From Trichomonas vaginalis G3 (Eukaryota > Parabasalia > Trichomonadida > Trichomonadidae), in contig NC_067206.1 of NCBI RefSeq assembly GCF_026262505.1, positions 19,427,319-19,491,318 on the forward strand: a stretch of 64,000 nucleotides of DNA. Direction: 5' to 3'. Shown piece by piece: positions 34,561 through 47,224 of the stretch (position 1 is the stretch's first letter; each line of letters starts with the position of its first letter). The position numbers were made by a program, and so were the translations under genes. Under the pieces are notes generated by a model, which saw only the letters and a program-made list of their open reading frames with translations, ran no database searches and was not told where the DNA came from.

Positions 34561-34750
34561 GAGAGCTGAAAATCCATATTTAAAGATTGTCGTTTGTCAT
34601 AATAAATGCGTAAATATATTATTGACATTGACTCATTTGGCTCTGGAGTTAAGAGAATTTTATATAAATTTTTTAATTTTTTTGAAAAATGTACTTAGCA
34701 ACACTTAATCATAAATTTTTGAAAAAATTTTGGCTCCATATATAGTTGTG

Positions 34751-34990
34751 TTAAGTCATAATTATCAAAAAATATGATTTAATAAAAGCATTGAATATTT
34801 TTGGATTGTTAAATACTGTGTCTAAAAATGTAACTATTTCCTTATTGTAGATGATAGATTTTGTAAAAAATAAATCCCAATCAAAAATTGATAAATAATC
34901 TTTAAATTCCATAGCAGATTTGATAAATTGAGTTTGGTTGCTTTCCCCTTCTTCTAAAAATTGTTTGACTAGAATAGATGCATTTGACAT
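34751..34990 (-). CDS. unrecognised 79-residue protein
   Basis: From an ATG at 34990 (MSNASILVKQFLEEGES). Helical, Phe/Ile/Lys-rich, similar in composition to 34137-34560 and 40456-40713. About 15-35 bases upstream is a GTGACA motif of the transposon-end type. Could be the first part of a broken gene continuing into 34560-34137. Confidence 0.3.
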   Translation of the reverse strand: MSNASILVKQFLEEGESNQTQFIKSAMEFKDYLSIFDWDLFFTKSIIYNKEIVTFLDTVFNNPKIFNAFIKSYFLIIMT

Positions 34991-35272
34991 TTTTATAATT
35001 AGGAATATGTAAAAAGTGACATATTTTCAATATCAATATCAAAAAAATTGGAAATTGAATTAATAAAAATTGAAATCCAATAAAAAAGGATTGAAATCCA
35101 ATAGAAACATTTTAAGTTTAGTGAGTGCCATATATAGTGGAGTATTCACATTATGACATTTCGAAAAAAATCCCGATAAAAGACGTTTAAAATTAGATTC
35201 TTCTCTATATTTACTTAAACTATATAATTACTATCTATATTCTTTTCTATTTGTTTATAATTTTTCTTTTAA

Positions 35273-35414
35273 GGGTGCGCGGGAGACGATAAGTCACCCT
35301 CAGAAAAGCACTTTTAAGGTTAATATATTGGATGCTTCTAAACTTTCCATTCCACACATTGCAATATGATTAAGGTTAATTTTGAGTAGTTTACCTATTG
35401 TCGCCTGGGCACCC
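35273..35414. mobile_element. 142-bp MITE with TTAA target repeats
   Basis: Ends GGGTGCGCGGGAGACGATA and TATTGTCGCCTGGGCACCC are inverted repeats (three mismatches), with TTAA on each side (35269-35272, 35415-35418). Too short to encode anything. The TTAA target suggests mobilisation by a Kolobok- or piggyBac-type transposase, although its ends differ from those of the 23.2-30.4 kb element. Confidence 0.8.
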
Positions 35415-35544
35415 TTAATTATCTCTATTTAAACCAACTTTTCTGCTTAATTTTAAATTTTATTTTTTAATTTCTCATAATTTTCATAAATTTATCTCGC
35501 CATTATCATAAAAAATCAGAATATTCTAATTCATTTTTTTAAAT

Positions 35545-36080
35545 TGATCTTTGGTCTGGGGTTTCCTCGTCCCAATTCTGATGAATTTTGAGAGGTGGGA
35601 TTGGGGAATCCCCTATTCAATTATCCCAAGCGTAATTTAATAATGAAAAATATTATTCTAAAATATAAACTAAATCTAAATACTCAAGTATAGTTTTCAA
35701 TTAGTATTCAAATATTTGCTCATCTTATAAACTCATTCCCAATGATGGAACTCAGCTTCCTCAGAGATAATTTCCAAACTGATTATTCATAAAAATGTTT
35801 CAAATACAAACTATAAGCCAGTTTGGGGATATATTCTTTCGATTCTTGTTCGAGTTCTGATGCAAGAACAGAGATCGAAAGAATATCTCCCAAATTGACC
35901 TGTAGTTATATACCTTGACTCTTACTGAGCCAAGAGTAGTGTATAAGATCTTCGCTCTACTATTTTGTAATTGTATGCTCTGGTCGATGAGCGACCGGGG
36001 CTGCGTGATGTGTACGAATTATATCGTACACTAGCTCGGCCAACGCCAAGCAAATTGAGATAAACGTACATCTCACAAAA
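35545..36080. repeat. hairpin array VII
   Basis: Inverted repeats at about 35568-35624 (GGGGTTTCC...GGAATCCCC), 35821-35919 (GGGGATAT and TTCTTTCGAT arms with an inner TTCTTG/CAAGAA) and 35968-36054 (CGAGCGACC region). They lie 170-700 bases inside the 36.3 kb terminal repeat. Confidence 0.65.
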
Positions 36081-36306
36081 AAGGTCAAAATTTATCCCAA
36101 ATTTTACAAAACTGCGGCGGTTTTGACATCTCAGGGCTAATTTTTTGGAAAATCACATCTCTATTTTAAAAACTTATTATTTTTATTTTTTAACTATTTA
36201 AATAAGTCTATAATATAAAACATATTTATAAAATTACAATTTTAATCTAAAAAAATTGGCGCCAGATGTCACTTTTACTAGTGACCCTTTTCCGTATGAG
36301 ATAAAA

Positions 36307-38681
36307 AACATGTATTATAACTGCCTTTTATTATTGAAATTTAATGGTTTCTTGCCCTATTTATAAGATTTTATTTGAAATTTTGTTAATTGCAATTGAA
36401 ATCATAAGATTTTTGAATTTTCCTAATGATCTTATTCCAATCTCGATACATTTTTATGAACTGATTCCATCCACATGTTAAATTAACTCCGAATTCTTAT
36501 GGACATTCAAAGAGGGCCATTGGTAAAATACGACAAAAAACTTTTATTCCAATCATATTAAATTATATATATTTATCTTGATTAATATTAATTTCAAATC
36601 TGATTTTTTTTAAATAATACATTCATTGATTTGAGTTTTTTAGAAGAAATTCTTCCAATTTTTTAAAATCTATTTTAGCAATTTTTCTAATTTATTTGTG
36701 TCCTGATAAATATTAGGGGTTAAGATTTTTTTGGCGTCACATCGGCATCACAACCGTTTTTATTAAATTTTGAATAATTTATGTGTGTGACAAGGGGAAA
36801 ATTCTGAGAACATTGCATCACAAGAAAATGACAAAAATTTTTAATTGCGAATGCAGATGATTGTTTACATCGTTTTGTAAATTGTGTAAAGTGTCAAAAT
36901 TGGATTTTTTTGACATTGCAAAGTATTTTCATGAAAAATAGTTAAATCAAATTCACTCCAACTCTGTAAGATAGTTGGAACTCTAGATAAAATAAGTTCC
37001 AATTGTCTTCCCGAGTAGGAGTGAACCCGAGAGCTTCTGAAGAATGGCTGCCATAATCTTCTGATCAGCAGAGGCCTTTTACCATTTGGGCCCTTGCTGA
37101 TACAGATTCAGGAGCTTCAATGCTCCCTTTCGTAGAGATTGGGAGTTTTGAAGCTCCTTAAATGATGAAAGGCAAGAGAATTAACCATTTACCTTAAATG
37201 TCAAAAAAATATATTTACAAAACGGTGGCAAATTGGCCAATTATTTTAACAAATTTAATCGTTTTGTAATGTATGACGCCATAGTTTCTGAATTTTTTCT
37301 TGTGACTATATAAACTTCTCAAAATTGAGAACTTTTGGTTGTGACGCTTATAGGAAGTGAATCTTTCAGAAACCCAATATTAGACATTTCTAATAATATC
37401 GTCCGATTTAATTATTCTAGAGTGAAAAAAGTAAAAACGACGATAATTTTCAAACGAATTTTCTACTTTTTTCCAAAAAATAAATCCCGATCATGACGAT
37501 TATTTTTTGTTGATGTTTTCTTATATCTCATAAAAGACTTAGTTTCAAATAAAATAAATATGAAATCTATATTTAGTAGAATATGAATAGTTCGTCCTAT
37601 TAGTTTCATATGTTTTCGAAGTATTTTTTTCTAATTTTGAAATTATTATCGAGAAAATTGTGTATTTAAATGCTCAACATTCTGGTATCGTTCCCAATTT
37701 AAGTACAAATTGGCACAATGAACTCATTTATCGAAAATAACAGAAAAAGTTAATTTCTTATAATAGTATTATTATGAGACATATCTATTCATGAAATAAG
37801 ATAATCTTTTTAAATATTTCACTAGCTATTTCAATGATATTAAAGAATACAAAAAAACATGAATTATTCAATGAAAAATACTTACAAAAGTACTAAAACA
37901 ATTTTTTATTCATATTCTTATTCAATTTCAATGATATTACAGATAACAAAATCATCCTGAAAATAAATTCAAGCTAATATTAAATCAGTTATTAGTCAAA
38001 AGTCAGTCAAAGGTTTATAATTGTTTTCACACATGTATTTTCAAAGTGCGAAGCAATACTCTCTAAGATATATAGATGTTATAAAAATAATTTTGAAATT
38101 GTATTGTATTTCGAAGTTCTACTATAGGCTAGACTTGTAAAATTTTGAATAAAAAAACGAGAAAGTTTGTTTCGTACTAGTGAATTTGTTTTCCATCCAT
38201 GTTGAATTATGAGTTTTGTTATTGGATTATTGAATTAAATTTGATTTGAAAGATTTTATCCAAATCCAAAGAAATGCAACTCTATGGAATGAAATTTAAT
38301 TGATCCTTCAGAAGCCTTAATGATTTAAGCAAGAGATAATCATATATATGCACAAATACCGCTCATTAAAAATTTGTAAACTATTCAAAATTGAGACTTG
38401 GATTTATATTTAAAAAATTAAAAAAAATATTCAATATCAATTTCGATAAAATTTTCCAATTTTATCTATTTTGAATTTATATTTGAAAATTCTGAAAAAA
38501 GTATTCAATAAATTTCAATATTTGATAAACCTAAATTCAATATAAAAAATAACTTCATAATTAAAAAATAACCATTATTTGAATTCTCACAATATTCAAT
38601 AGCATGACCAAATGTACTTCTCAATTATTCAGTTTTTTTGCGATTTCCTTTAAGATTCTGTTTCAAAAACTATTTCATTGA
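36307..38681. other. non-coding AT-rich region with one hairpin block
   Basis: Apart from the structured block at 36985-37165 nothing is recognisable. Several long A/T-rich stretches read as decayed spacer. Confidence 0.4.
36985..37165. repeat. structured block with a GGAGCTTC hairpin
   Basis: CTTCTGAAGAATGG/ATCTTCTGATCAGCAG pairings are followed by a hairpin with arms AGGAGCTTCAA and TTGAAGCTCCT and the inner loop CTCCCTTTCGTAGAGATTGG. The loop type CCCTTTCGTA recurs in three hairpins at 49.97-50.28 kb. Confidence 0.7.
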
Positions 38682-39953
38682 TTAAGATTCGTCAGAGATA
38701 TCCTTCGGTGTCTTCTTAGGTCTTCCGCGCTTACATACTGGCTTCGAAATCGGCTTTTCATCTGGAAAATCAGATGAACTCAAGTCCTTTGAAGGAGAAT
38801 TATCAGAGATACTTGAATTAGAAACATCGCTATCAAATGAACATATCGATATTTTGCCTTTACTCTTACTTTTATTAGAAGTAAATTTTGATAATTCAAA
38901 TTCAGAATTAAAAGCACCTTTGATGATTGATAAAAATTTTCTCATATTTATATGACTTTTCTTTGCTTCTTTTTTCTGAGATTTCTTTTTAACTTTTTTC
39001 TTTGAATTATTGAATTTTTCATTTGCTGTTGTATATGTTCTTTCGTCAAATTCCAATTTTTTACCTAGGAAATAAATTAAATTTGTCTGATAGATTATAG
39101 ATCTGAGCTCAGTATTTTCGATTTCTTGGTAATATATATCATTTTGATATTCATCATTTGAAATCGAATCTACAACTATTGATATTTTTAATTTCATGAG
39201 CAATTGATTCAATTTTGGTTTCTCTGTTTGATCTTTATCAACATCCCCTCGTTTAATATTAAAAGCTAACTGATTGACACAACTGTTAAAAATATCAGAG
39301 AATATTCATTAATCCTTCAATTGCTCTTTTTGTATCTAGTACGGTTTTTACCTTTTATATGTATTCATGCTTCATTCCCAATGTTTTATTAAAATAATTA
39401 CAGTAATCGGAAATTTTATTGCAGTTAATTTGGATCCATATAATTTTTTAACATTCGTAAAAGTGCTTGAACAAAGTAGAAATAACATCTGCATATTTTG
39501 GCATGCGAAAAAATGCTTTCAATTGCATTAATCAAAGCAATTTCAAAATCGCTTTTAAACATATTCAATTTTTGAAAAATCCATAAAATAAGATAATTCT
39601 AAAAATCCGATAACATAAGATTCGTTCGTTCTGTTTCGCATTAATAAATGTGATATTGGAATATAAATATCTGTCTTATCATCAATTGTCAGCAAATTTA
39701 GCAGTTGTCACTTATCGTCCAAAAAAATTGGGCAAACATTAAAAGTGCCATCTATAAATAGAACTCTGGATGTTGATCCAATATGAAAACCGAGATCAAA
39801 GCCAAATATATAGGTTTCATTGGGAAATTCCCTAAACAATCGTAAAAATTCTCCTTTCCCAAAAATTGAATATTTTGAATATTTTTCTTTGACTTTTTGA
39901 ATAAATGTAGTTGGATGAGTATCTTTATAGATTTGGTGTGCAGAAATAGTCAT
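38682..39953 (-). pseudogene. MULE transposase with AT-hook tail, degraded
   Basis: From an ATG at 39953, 81 residues lead to VLFIDGTFNVCP, the first catalytic block of this MULE group. Further blocks in changing phases follow to about 39400 (SYVIGFLELSY; AINAIESIFSHAKICRCYFYFVQALLRML). The C-terminal frame (39212 to 38682) is Lys/Ser-rich and ends with an AT-hook-like CKRGRPKKTP. Several stops and shifts; inactive. This lineage differs from the 24.5 kb and 11.9 kb MULEs. Confidence 0.75.
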
Positions 39954-40041
39954 CTTCGTTTAATGTAGAACAGTGATCATAAAATTGGAATGAATATGGA
40001 AGCATTAACTCCATAAAACTTGTATGGAAAGATGCCAAAAA

Positions 40042-40455
40042 GTCTGAAAAAATTAAAATCTGACAGCGAATTGGTCCGAAATTTTGTTGATATTTTACTT
40101 TATCTCAATATGCCTTCATAAGCTTGGCATTAAATTACTATTGTAAGGCATTATCTGCTTGAGTAGCCACAGTATATTATTGTTGTATGATTATTATCTT
40201 TGTATTTGGAATATACACGAATTAATAAAACGTTCTTTGCCATCTCCCCACTTAATGTCAAAAGTTAGTTTTTTGATTTTAAAAAGCAGGGTTTTCATCT
40301 TGTGGAATCCAAGCGAAGCGCAGGATTCCACAAGATGAAAAGCCTGCAATATAATTATGATGCTTTTATTAACTTGTTATAAAGGATTGTTCCAATTTAA
40401 AAACTCTTGATTTTTTTTCGGACCAATTCGCTGTCAAATTTTAATTTTTTCGGAC
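40042..40455. mobile_element. MITE of about 414 bp with GTCYGAAAAAATTAAAAT ends
   Basis: Terminal inverted repeats of about 39 bp (starting GTCTGAAAAAATT on the left, GTCCGAAAAAATT from the right, both reaching CAGCGAATTGGTCCGAA). The interior has a perfect hairpin at 40290-40347 with GGAATCC arms around AAGCGAAGCG. No obvious target duplication. Non-coding. Confidence 0.8.
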
Positions 40456-40713
40456 GATTTCGCAGATCCCCAAACTTGTATCATACAAGAGAGTTTTGTT
40501 GGAAAGAAGAATTGATGCAAATTCATCTGTAATTCTAAAGTTAATATAATGAATTGAAATCTTTATAAGAATATCTTGATGTTTCACTGATTCATTCAAT
40601 AAATCATCGATTAAACATTCCTTTACATCATCTGATAATGTACAAAAAATCATTTTTAAACAATTTTCGAAACCAATATTTAATAAATCTGTAAATAATT
40701 GTAATAATGACAT
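40456..40713 (-). pseudogene. unrecognised helical protein truncated by the MITE
   Basis: From an ATG at 40713 (MSLLQLFTDLLNIGFENC). Rich in Leu, Ile and Asp, predicted all-helical. The frame runs into the MITE end, where it stops, so the MITE cut the gene. Similar in style to the frames at 34.1-35.0 kb; possibly one trichomonad-type family, not identified. Confidence 0.35.
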
Positions 40714-40845
40714 TTGCTCAACATTTTGATTTAATCTCTTAGAAATAACAAAGTTTATTAAATTTACATCTGGAATGAATGCATTAGTTTATAACAATGT
40801 TACAATATTATCAATGAATCCTTCACTGATATCATATTCATTGAT

Positions 40846-41220
40846 ATGCAAGATTTCATAGATATTGAATTTCGCAATGCAACAGCAAAAAATAGGACAA
40901 TCCAAGAAACACTTAATCCGGATCTTAGTGAAAAAAGCAAAGATCCAACTTCTGAAGCTAAAGTTAAAGAATATCAATATCCACATCATGAAACATTTTT
41001 AAAATTGGTAGTTTCTGATCTATGTGGCGAAGATATCCCAGTGAACGAAAGTCTTTATGAGGGAGAGGCGGTTGAAATTACAAATAAAAAGTTAGTGTTG
41101 AAAAAGATGGTGAAAATGGTTTTATTGTCAGGATTAAAAATAATCTTGGAACATTTACAAAGAAAATATATTATTCGGAACCAATTTTTTCGAGCAATTG
41201 TTATTTTTCAAAAAAGACTC
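40846..41220 (+). pseudogene. unrecognised acidic frame before the pogo remnant
   Basis: From an ATG (MQDFIDIEFRNATAKN), Glu/Lys-rich with LCGEDIPVNESLYEGEAVEI. Protein-like sequence shifts phase near 41110. Could be an accessory gene of the pogo-type element or a host fragment. Confidence 0.3.
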
Positions 41221-43479
41221 ACCAAGAGCAATGTTTGATAAAAAAGTTGTCGAAGATATTTACAAAGAAATAAACAATTCCGATACTCATATAGAAGATA
41301 ATTTTCAATTTACAAAGCAGCAGTTTCAAAAATTCTTCAAAGATTTAGATGATGAAACACTGGATACTATTCTAACTGTTATTGACTCGGTTGACAAACT
41401 CAAAGAGATTATATCAAGCAAAGATTGTGCTAATCCTTTACATCAGCAAGTTCAATATACAAATGAAGTTCTAGAATTTCTGACAAGTTATCGTCAATCT
41501 CAACAAATTTCAAAAGAAACAACAAATAATTTTGTAATGCCTAGCTGGTTTCAAACTTCGCTTAACGCAAGTTTTTGCAATCACGACTTAATCCAAAAAG
41601 TTGATGAGAAGGCAAAATATATTGAACAAAATAAAGAATTACTAGGAATTGAAAATGTTTTTAATTGGAACAACAAAAAGTTTATAACATTTTTAAATAT
41701 GTGTATACGGCAATTCAGGTATATAAATCCAGAGCAAATTATAATTACTGGTGCTAGAATATTTGATGCACAGTATGCGCGTATTGCTAATGATGTAAGA
41801 AATAAATTTCATAATAAAAAAATAAAGACGGTCAAGCCATGAGAAGTTGTTTCTGGGCAACTGTTCAAGGAAAAGTTTGGGATATAAATACTGATAATAA
41901 GGATAGAGCAGCTCTCATTCAGATGAATACTTATTAATTCAAAAAAACTTAGATTATATAGAAAATCCAAATAAAGGTTTTCCTTACTCTCTTGGAGAAT
42001 AGTATGCATCAAAAATTATCAAAAAAAGAATCGAATTAGTGGATTCGATAATAGGAGAAAGAGATAAGCAAATAGAAGAATATCAAAATCTTATCAATGG
42101 TGATCCAGAATTAAAAAACTATTTAGCAAATCTTATGAAAAGACTTCCTTTGCAATTAAAAAATGGTGAGAATATTGACTATTCGCGTTCAGGGTTTGCT
42201 TCAAAAATTACAATTACAAGATGGTTTCTTCAATTCAGCTCTACCATTAAAGAAACTATATTGAATAATCCACAATACTTGTGGTGTTTTGACGAGTCAG
42301 CAATGCTTCTTAAATTTAATAGTATTAAATATATCACCAAACCAGAATATAAGGTTCTAACCGAAGTGACAGAACAAGTTTGTCACATCACCGCAGGATG
42401 CTGCTATAATACAATCGGACAAAAACTTCCTCTGTTTATTATTATCGACGAAAATCTTAAAAATTTGCCTGATGATCTCATTGAATTGTGATAGAGCTTT
42501 TGTCACATCATCCCCAAATGGTTGGATAAACAAAAATTTATTTATGAGATGGTGTGAATATTTTGTTAGAGAGACAAAGCACTTTTACTGGAATTATGCA
42601 TAACCTCCAAAAATCCTTCTTTTATTATATTCTCATAGTTCAAGAAATAACCTTATTGCACTAAATTTCCTTAAATCAAATAATATTATTGCTTTAACAT
42701 ATCCTCCGCATCTAACACACATTTTACAGCTATATGATAGAGTAGTGGCAAGAGCTTTCCAATCAAAATATCGGAAACTGTATTTTCAAAGTTATATGGA
42801 ATTTCAAGATGAAATTCGAAGAAAAGAAAACATCAGTGAAGCAGAAGTTTTTAAGCAAAACAAGTCAAAAATTAGATAATTAATGACCATTTCAATGATC
42901 GATGCTTGGAATATCATTTTAACACATGATCTTGCTGCAAAATCTTTTTGTAAAACCGGATTTTATCCCTTATCATTGAAACAAATGCTGAATTCGAAAT
43001 ACATTAATGAATCAAATACTGATTTTGAAAGAGTTCAACGAAATACATCGAAAAGATTTTCACTTACAAGCAGTATTTTAACCAGCGAAGAAATGCTTAA
43101 AAAAATCGAAGAATACTCATTGGAAAAGAAATATTTATACGAAAAAGAACTTGAGAAAAAAGCAAATCAAGAATCGTCATTAAATGATGAAAAGAAAAAT
43201 CAAAATTCATCAATTAACCAGCAAGATCATCACATTTTCAATACCCCCTTTGTTCATTTAATGCCAGATTTTGAACAACAGTTTGCTGCCGAATATCTTG
43301 AATACAAAAAGAAAAGACAAGAGCAGGATATGCGTATGAGCAAACAATTGAAAGAATCGGCAAAAAACAGTCCATCTATTAACAAAAAAAGGAAGAAAGC
43401 AACAACTCCAATCAAGGAAAAAGATAAATACAATTTTCCTCGAAAAATCTCTTCGAGAGAAATCAAAAGCCTACAATAA
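41221..43479 (+). pseudogene. pogo/DDE_1 (CENP-B-like) transposase, degraded
   Basis: Catalytic blocks in order: LWCFDESAMLL (first Asp, near 42280), then CHITAGCCYNTIGQKLPLFI (beta-strand block), NGWINKNLFMRW, LLYSHSS (second Asp position, replaced by Ser here) and YPPHLTHILQLYD (near 42700, third Asp block). The C-terminal coiled, Lys/Glu-rich tail runs in one frame to TAA at 43479. In-frame stops are visible near 42001, 42490, 42602 and 42878, so it is inactive. An N-terminal region of 200 residues (41198-41842) is helical and unrecognised. Confidence 0.8.
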
Positions 43480-43879
43480 ATATCTTTTTGTACGATTTTC
43501 TTGTTATTAAATATTTTTATTTAAAAAAAAAACAATTGTATCCTAACTTGAACTTAAGGATTTTAGGTCCAAAAAATATGTAACTTCCGATACACTAGAA
43601 ACTCTCTTGAAATCCAGTCAAAAATTACATACAAGATCTTTTCCCACACAGCCTCCGGCAGGTCTGCCACTTTAGGTCCATTAAAATTGATAACAATGTG
43701 TTAGAGCATCGACAATGCGTTAAAACGATAGACAGTATTATAAAATTTACGCAAAACCTATTTTCAATAATTTTATATATTTTCAAAAAGTAAGCAGACA
43801 CGACCATGGTACTGTATATGTAACCTCTGTAAAGTTATTATGCAATGTGTGTGATGAATTTTTTTATTCATTTTTTTGA

Positions 43880-44909
43880 ATGCCGCAGATATTTGGTTTT
43901 ATTGTTCAAATGGAAAATCATTCATGTATTTCAGCAATTCGTAATTTAATTACAGATAAGGAAAATGGTCTAATACTGCTTCACGAAATAGGAGAAGACA
44001 ATTTAAAAAAGAATAATTATCCAAATGTTAGTTTCAATTATCAATTCAACCATTATATTGATGGAATTAATCGTTTACAAGGGAAAATAAAAGAGAATCC
44101 TCAAAGTGCTATATTCTATAAGCTAACTGATATTCGTTTGGAAACATGTCTTAGGAAATTACAAGAAATCCAAGATAGTAACAACAATAATATGGAAGAC
44201 CATGATACAGCCTCATCATTACAACCTTAAGATAATATCATTTACGAAAATACACAAATTAAATTTAATCAATTACAGTCATTTGATGGAATATCTGTCT
44301 TAAACGATATAATTAAAAATTCTACATTACCTCTTAACTGTAAAAACACTTATCAATATCATGAAACTCTTTATGAACCTGGATTAATATTATATTCGCT
44401 TTCACCTTCTTCAATTGATGCAGTTTGTCAATATATTCCTTTACCTACAGGAAGATAGGTCATTGATCACTTCAAAAGAGAGAGATTTATGATGATGGCC
44501 TGCTTATTAGATGCGCATCGAGCAGTATTCATTTTATACAAAATAGGATATCCAATCCCACAGCAAAATGGCGGTGTTAAAGCCAGAATTGCTATTTCTC
44601 TTGATGCAATACAACTCAAGCTTTTCTATTGGGCAGAAAATCCGGATAAAAAATCTGACAAAGCGTCATTGTCACAATCTGACAGTCATCTTTCTTCTGT
44701 TTCTACACCCACAGCTCAAACTAGAAATACAAGTTCTCAACCTTCTGTACATGTATATCCTTTTGCAAACCATTCGGACAGCATTCCTATCGAAGATATA
44801 AAAAATGTAAATGAAATACTCAAAAGTGGAGAGTTTAATGACATGTTCATTTTTCTGGCAATGCCGCTGTACATATTACCCCTCATGAGAATGGAAGTGC
44901 AGGTCCAAG
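43880..44909 (+). pseudogene. unrecognised broken gene interrupted by the 44.9 kb element
   Basis: From an ATG (MPQIFGFIVQMENHSC) 116 residues, a TAA near 44228, then more protein-like sequence with a TAG near 44456, then MMMACLLDAHRAVFILYKIG to the insertion point. The last part is Ser/Gln-rich. Reading is open again just past the 44910-49333 element, to about 49428, so the element landed in this gene. Family not recognised; could be host or an accessory gene of a DNA transposon. Confidence 0.4.
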
Positions 44910-45199
44910 TGTGATATACAAAAATTCGTCAAAAGTGACAACATTCAAATTTCTGACATTTGTAAACTCACTTTTGAGAAATAAATTAAAAATATAGGGT
45001 GTCCAAAGGTGCGTTTAGCACAGCGCTCTATATGAGACTATTAAAGGAGATATATGCTGATTATAAATATATAATAAAAAATATGAATATATGTATATGA
45101 TGAGTATGTTGTATTTTGGCGCCATGCCGGATATAAAATGAATTTTGAGACAAGAGGCGGTTTCGCGGGAAATTTTGGCGGGATTTTTTTCATTTTTTA

Positions 45200-45337
45200 A
45201 TGAATCATAAAGAAAACATCCTCGCTCTTGCAAAAAAATGCAAAGACTGTAAAAAAATCTACGAGACATTGGTAAAATGCTTCGGTATGGATGCTCCTAG
45301 CTATTCCACTGTAACGTATCATGTTAGGATGTATCAC
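45200..45337 (+). pseudogene. mariner transposase, first 46 codons
   Basis: From an ATG at 45200 (MNHKENILALAKKCKD), the start of the N-terminal helix-turn-helix domain. The frame is cut after codon 46 by the MITE at 45338; the 11-bp duplication GGATGTATCAC marks the cut. The rest lies at 46346-47224 in the same phase. Confidence 0.9.
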
Positions 45338-46334
45338 GAGTAGGGGTAATTTTAGCTAAAAGTGACACGCCTGTAAAAGTGACACACCCGTGAAGGGTGT
45401 GATTACCGATCGGTAATTTCGACAGTTTAGAATTTAAAATTTTTTATGGAACTGTTGCGAGTTTCATAAAGAATTTAAGGAATATAAGCAAAGATTTGAA
45501 TCAAAATCTTCGAACTAAGCCGATCGCTTCGCTCGCGGCTTTCTTTATTATTTTAAATTTGCATATTTCCATCAAAAGTTCATAAGGTAAAAAATTTCGT
45601 TTATATTATTGCAAAATAAAATCTTCATTATCAAAATAATATTAAATAATAATATAATATAATTTATAAACAACTATTATTTAATAAAGTTTAATTGCCA
45701 AGGTTCATCTAATTTTTTGATTTTTAATGTTTTATGAATTTTATTTATCATGTATATATCTAATGAAGATTATATATGTAGAAGATAAGTACCTTAATAT
45801 GTACGTAAATTTTAATGAAATTTATACAACATTATAAAAATTTATGAATAAAAACTTGATATAAAATAACATTTTTATTTTTACTAAGAAAAAAAGTTTT
45901 TGATAATAAATTTATTTTATTTCGAAAAAGTAGCAATAATCGTAAAAGGGTATTGATAGGCTTGCTAAAGTAACTAATTTTAGCTGTCAAATACTTTTGT
46001 ATTTTGAAGTAAATTAGTATAAATTTGTTTTTACTTTTATTTCGAAAAAGTAGCAATAATCGTAAAAGGGTATTGATAGGCTTGCTAAAGTAACTAATTT
46101 TAGCTGTCAAATACTTTTGTATTTTGAAGTAAATTAGTATAAATTTGATATTATTTTAACTCCCTTTGAAAACCTCAATTTTCCATACAGAGGGAACGGG
46201 AATAGCATTCAATATTCCCTGAGAATGGTTGCGCATTCTCAGTTCCCTCTATATTTCGAACGAAGCTCTCATCGGTCTTTTTTTAATACTAAACGTTTTT
46301 TTCCTGTCACTTTTAGCTAAAATTTGGGTTTGCC
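45338..46334. mobile_element. MULE-type MITE, copy 2, inside mariner
   Basis: 997 bp with the same ends as 19079-19758 and an 11-bp target repeat GGATGTATCAC (45327-45337, 46335-46345). Compared with copy 1 it has an extra stretch of about 270 bp near 45605-45880 and a tandem duplication of period 120 near 45910-46150. The three-way-junction palindrome is retained at about 46190-46250. Confidence 0.92.
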
Positions 46335-46345
46335 GGATGTATCAC

Positions 46346-47224
46346 TTCATGAACAAAAAGGCGCCCATCATAAAAATTGACAAAAAATCGCCGGATCAAA
46401 GAAAAATCAAAGCAATTCTTCAAGCGCTAGATGAAGACCCAAGAGCATCACTCAGAAGGATAGAGGAGATGACAAAGATACCACGTACAACAGTCAGTTA
46501 TTATCTGCACAATTATTTGAACTACAAACTAGCGTATACACGTTGGGTTCCGCACAACCTTAATTCAGTTCAAAAAAAATCTAGAGTCCAATCTTCGAAA
46601 GAGCTCCTCTCTATATTGGGTGCGTATCAATCCAAGAAGTTTCGCTTTTTAGTAACAGGGGACGAGTCTTGGTTTCAATATGCAACAGAAGCCAAAATCA
46701 TGTGGATCCCGAAGGATGAAAATCCGCAAACATTCCCGAAGAAAAAAATTGACACACCAATGATGATGTTGTCGGTTTTTTGGGGCGTGAATGGCATCAT
46801 CGCAATTGATATTCTTCAAAAACCTAATACGATGAATGCTCAGTATCTAATTGACAATGTTCTTACTCAAATTATCAATTCTGATGAGTTTGAGAAATCC
46901 AAACAACAAAAACAAAAGTTTGCAATTCATTTAGATAATTCAAGAGTTCACAAAAGTCATAAGGTAATGAATTACTTGGTGGAAAACAATGTCAAAGTTG
47001 TTCCAAACCCAATTTATTCACCTGATATTGCACCCTCTGACTTTTATTTATTCGGCACGCTAAAAAAGAGAGCTGAAGGACGCGAATTCGCGAGTCCAGA
47101 TGATCTTGAAAATTTTGTAAGAGAGCAATTTGAGCAATTTTCTCATGATGATTTAAAGCGTGTCTTTCAAGCCTGGATCGATCGCTGCGAACGCGTGATT
47201 GAATCCAATGGTGATTATATTTAA
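46346..47224 (+). pseudogene. mariner transposase, main part
   Basis: 292 codons to TAA containing the second helix-turn-helix and the catalytic domain: VTGDESWFQY (first Asp), IHLDNSRVHKS (second Asp) and YSPDIAPSDFYLFG (third Asp). The last two Asp are 34 residues apart, the DD34D signature of mariner. Together with 45200-45337 the length would be 338 residues, normal for the family. The MITE is the only break I see, so inactivation is recent. It binds the 27-bp ends and inserts at TA. Confidence 0.95.

Larger units (their letters stand above)
21141..36306. mobile_element. possible outer integrase element containing nested insertions
   Basis: The left end at 21141-21193 (CATACCGAAATGCATCACTA, then AAAAGTGACA and GGCGCCAA) has its inverse at 36251-36306 (TTGGCGCCAGATGTCAC to CCGTATGAGAT). 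The same ends bound the 15.5-18.5 kb element. If paired, 15.2 kb is enclosed, of which 7.2 kb is the Kolobok-like element. The integrase beside the left end fits its subfamily. The pair could also come from two different copies, and no target duplication is visible. Confidence 0.4.
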
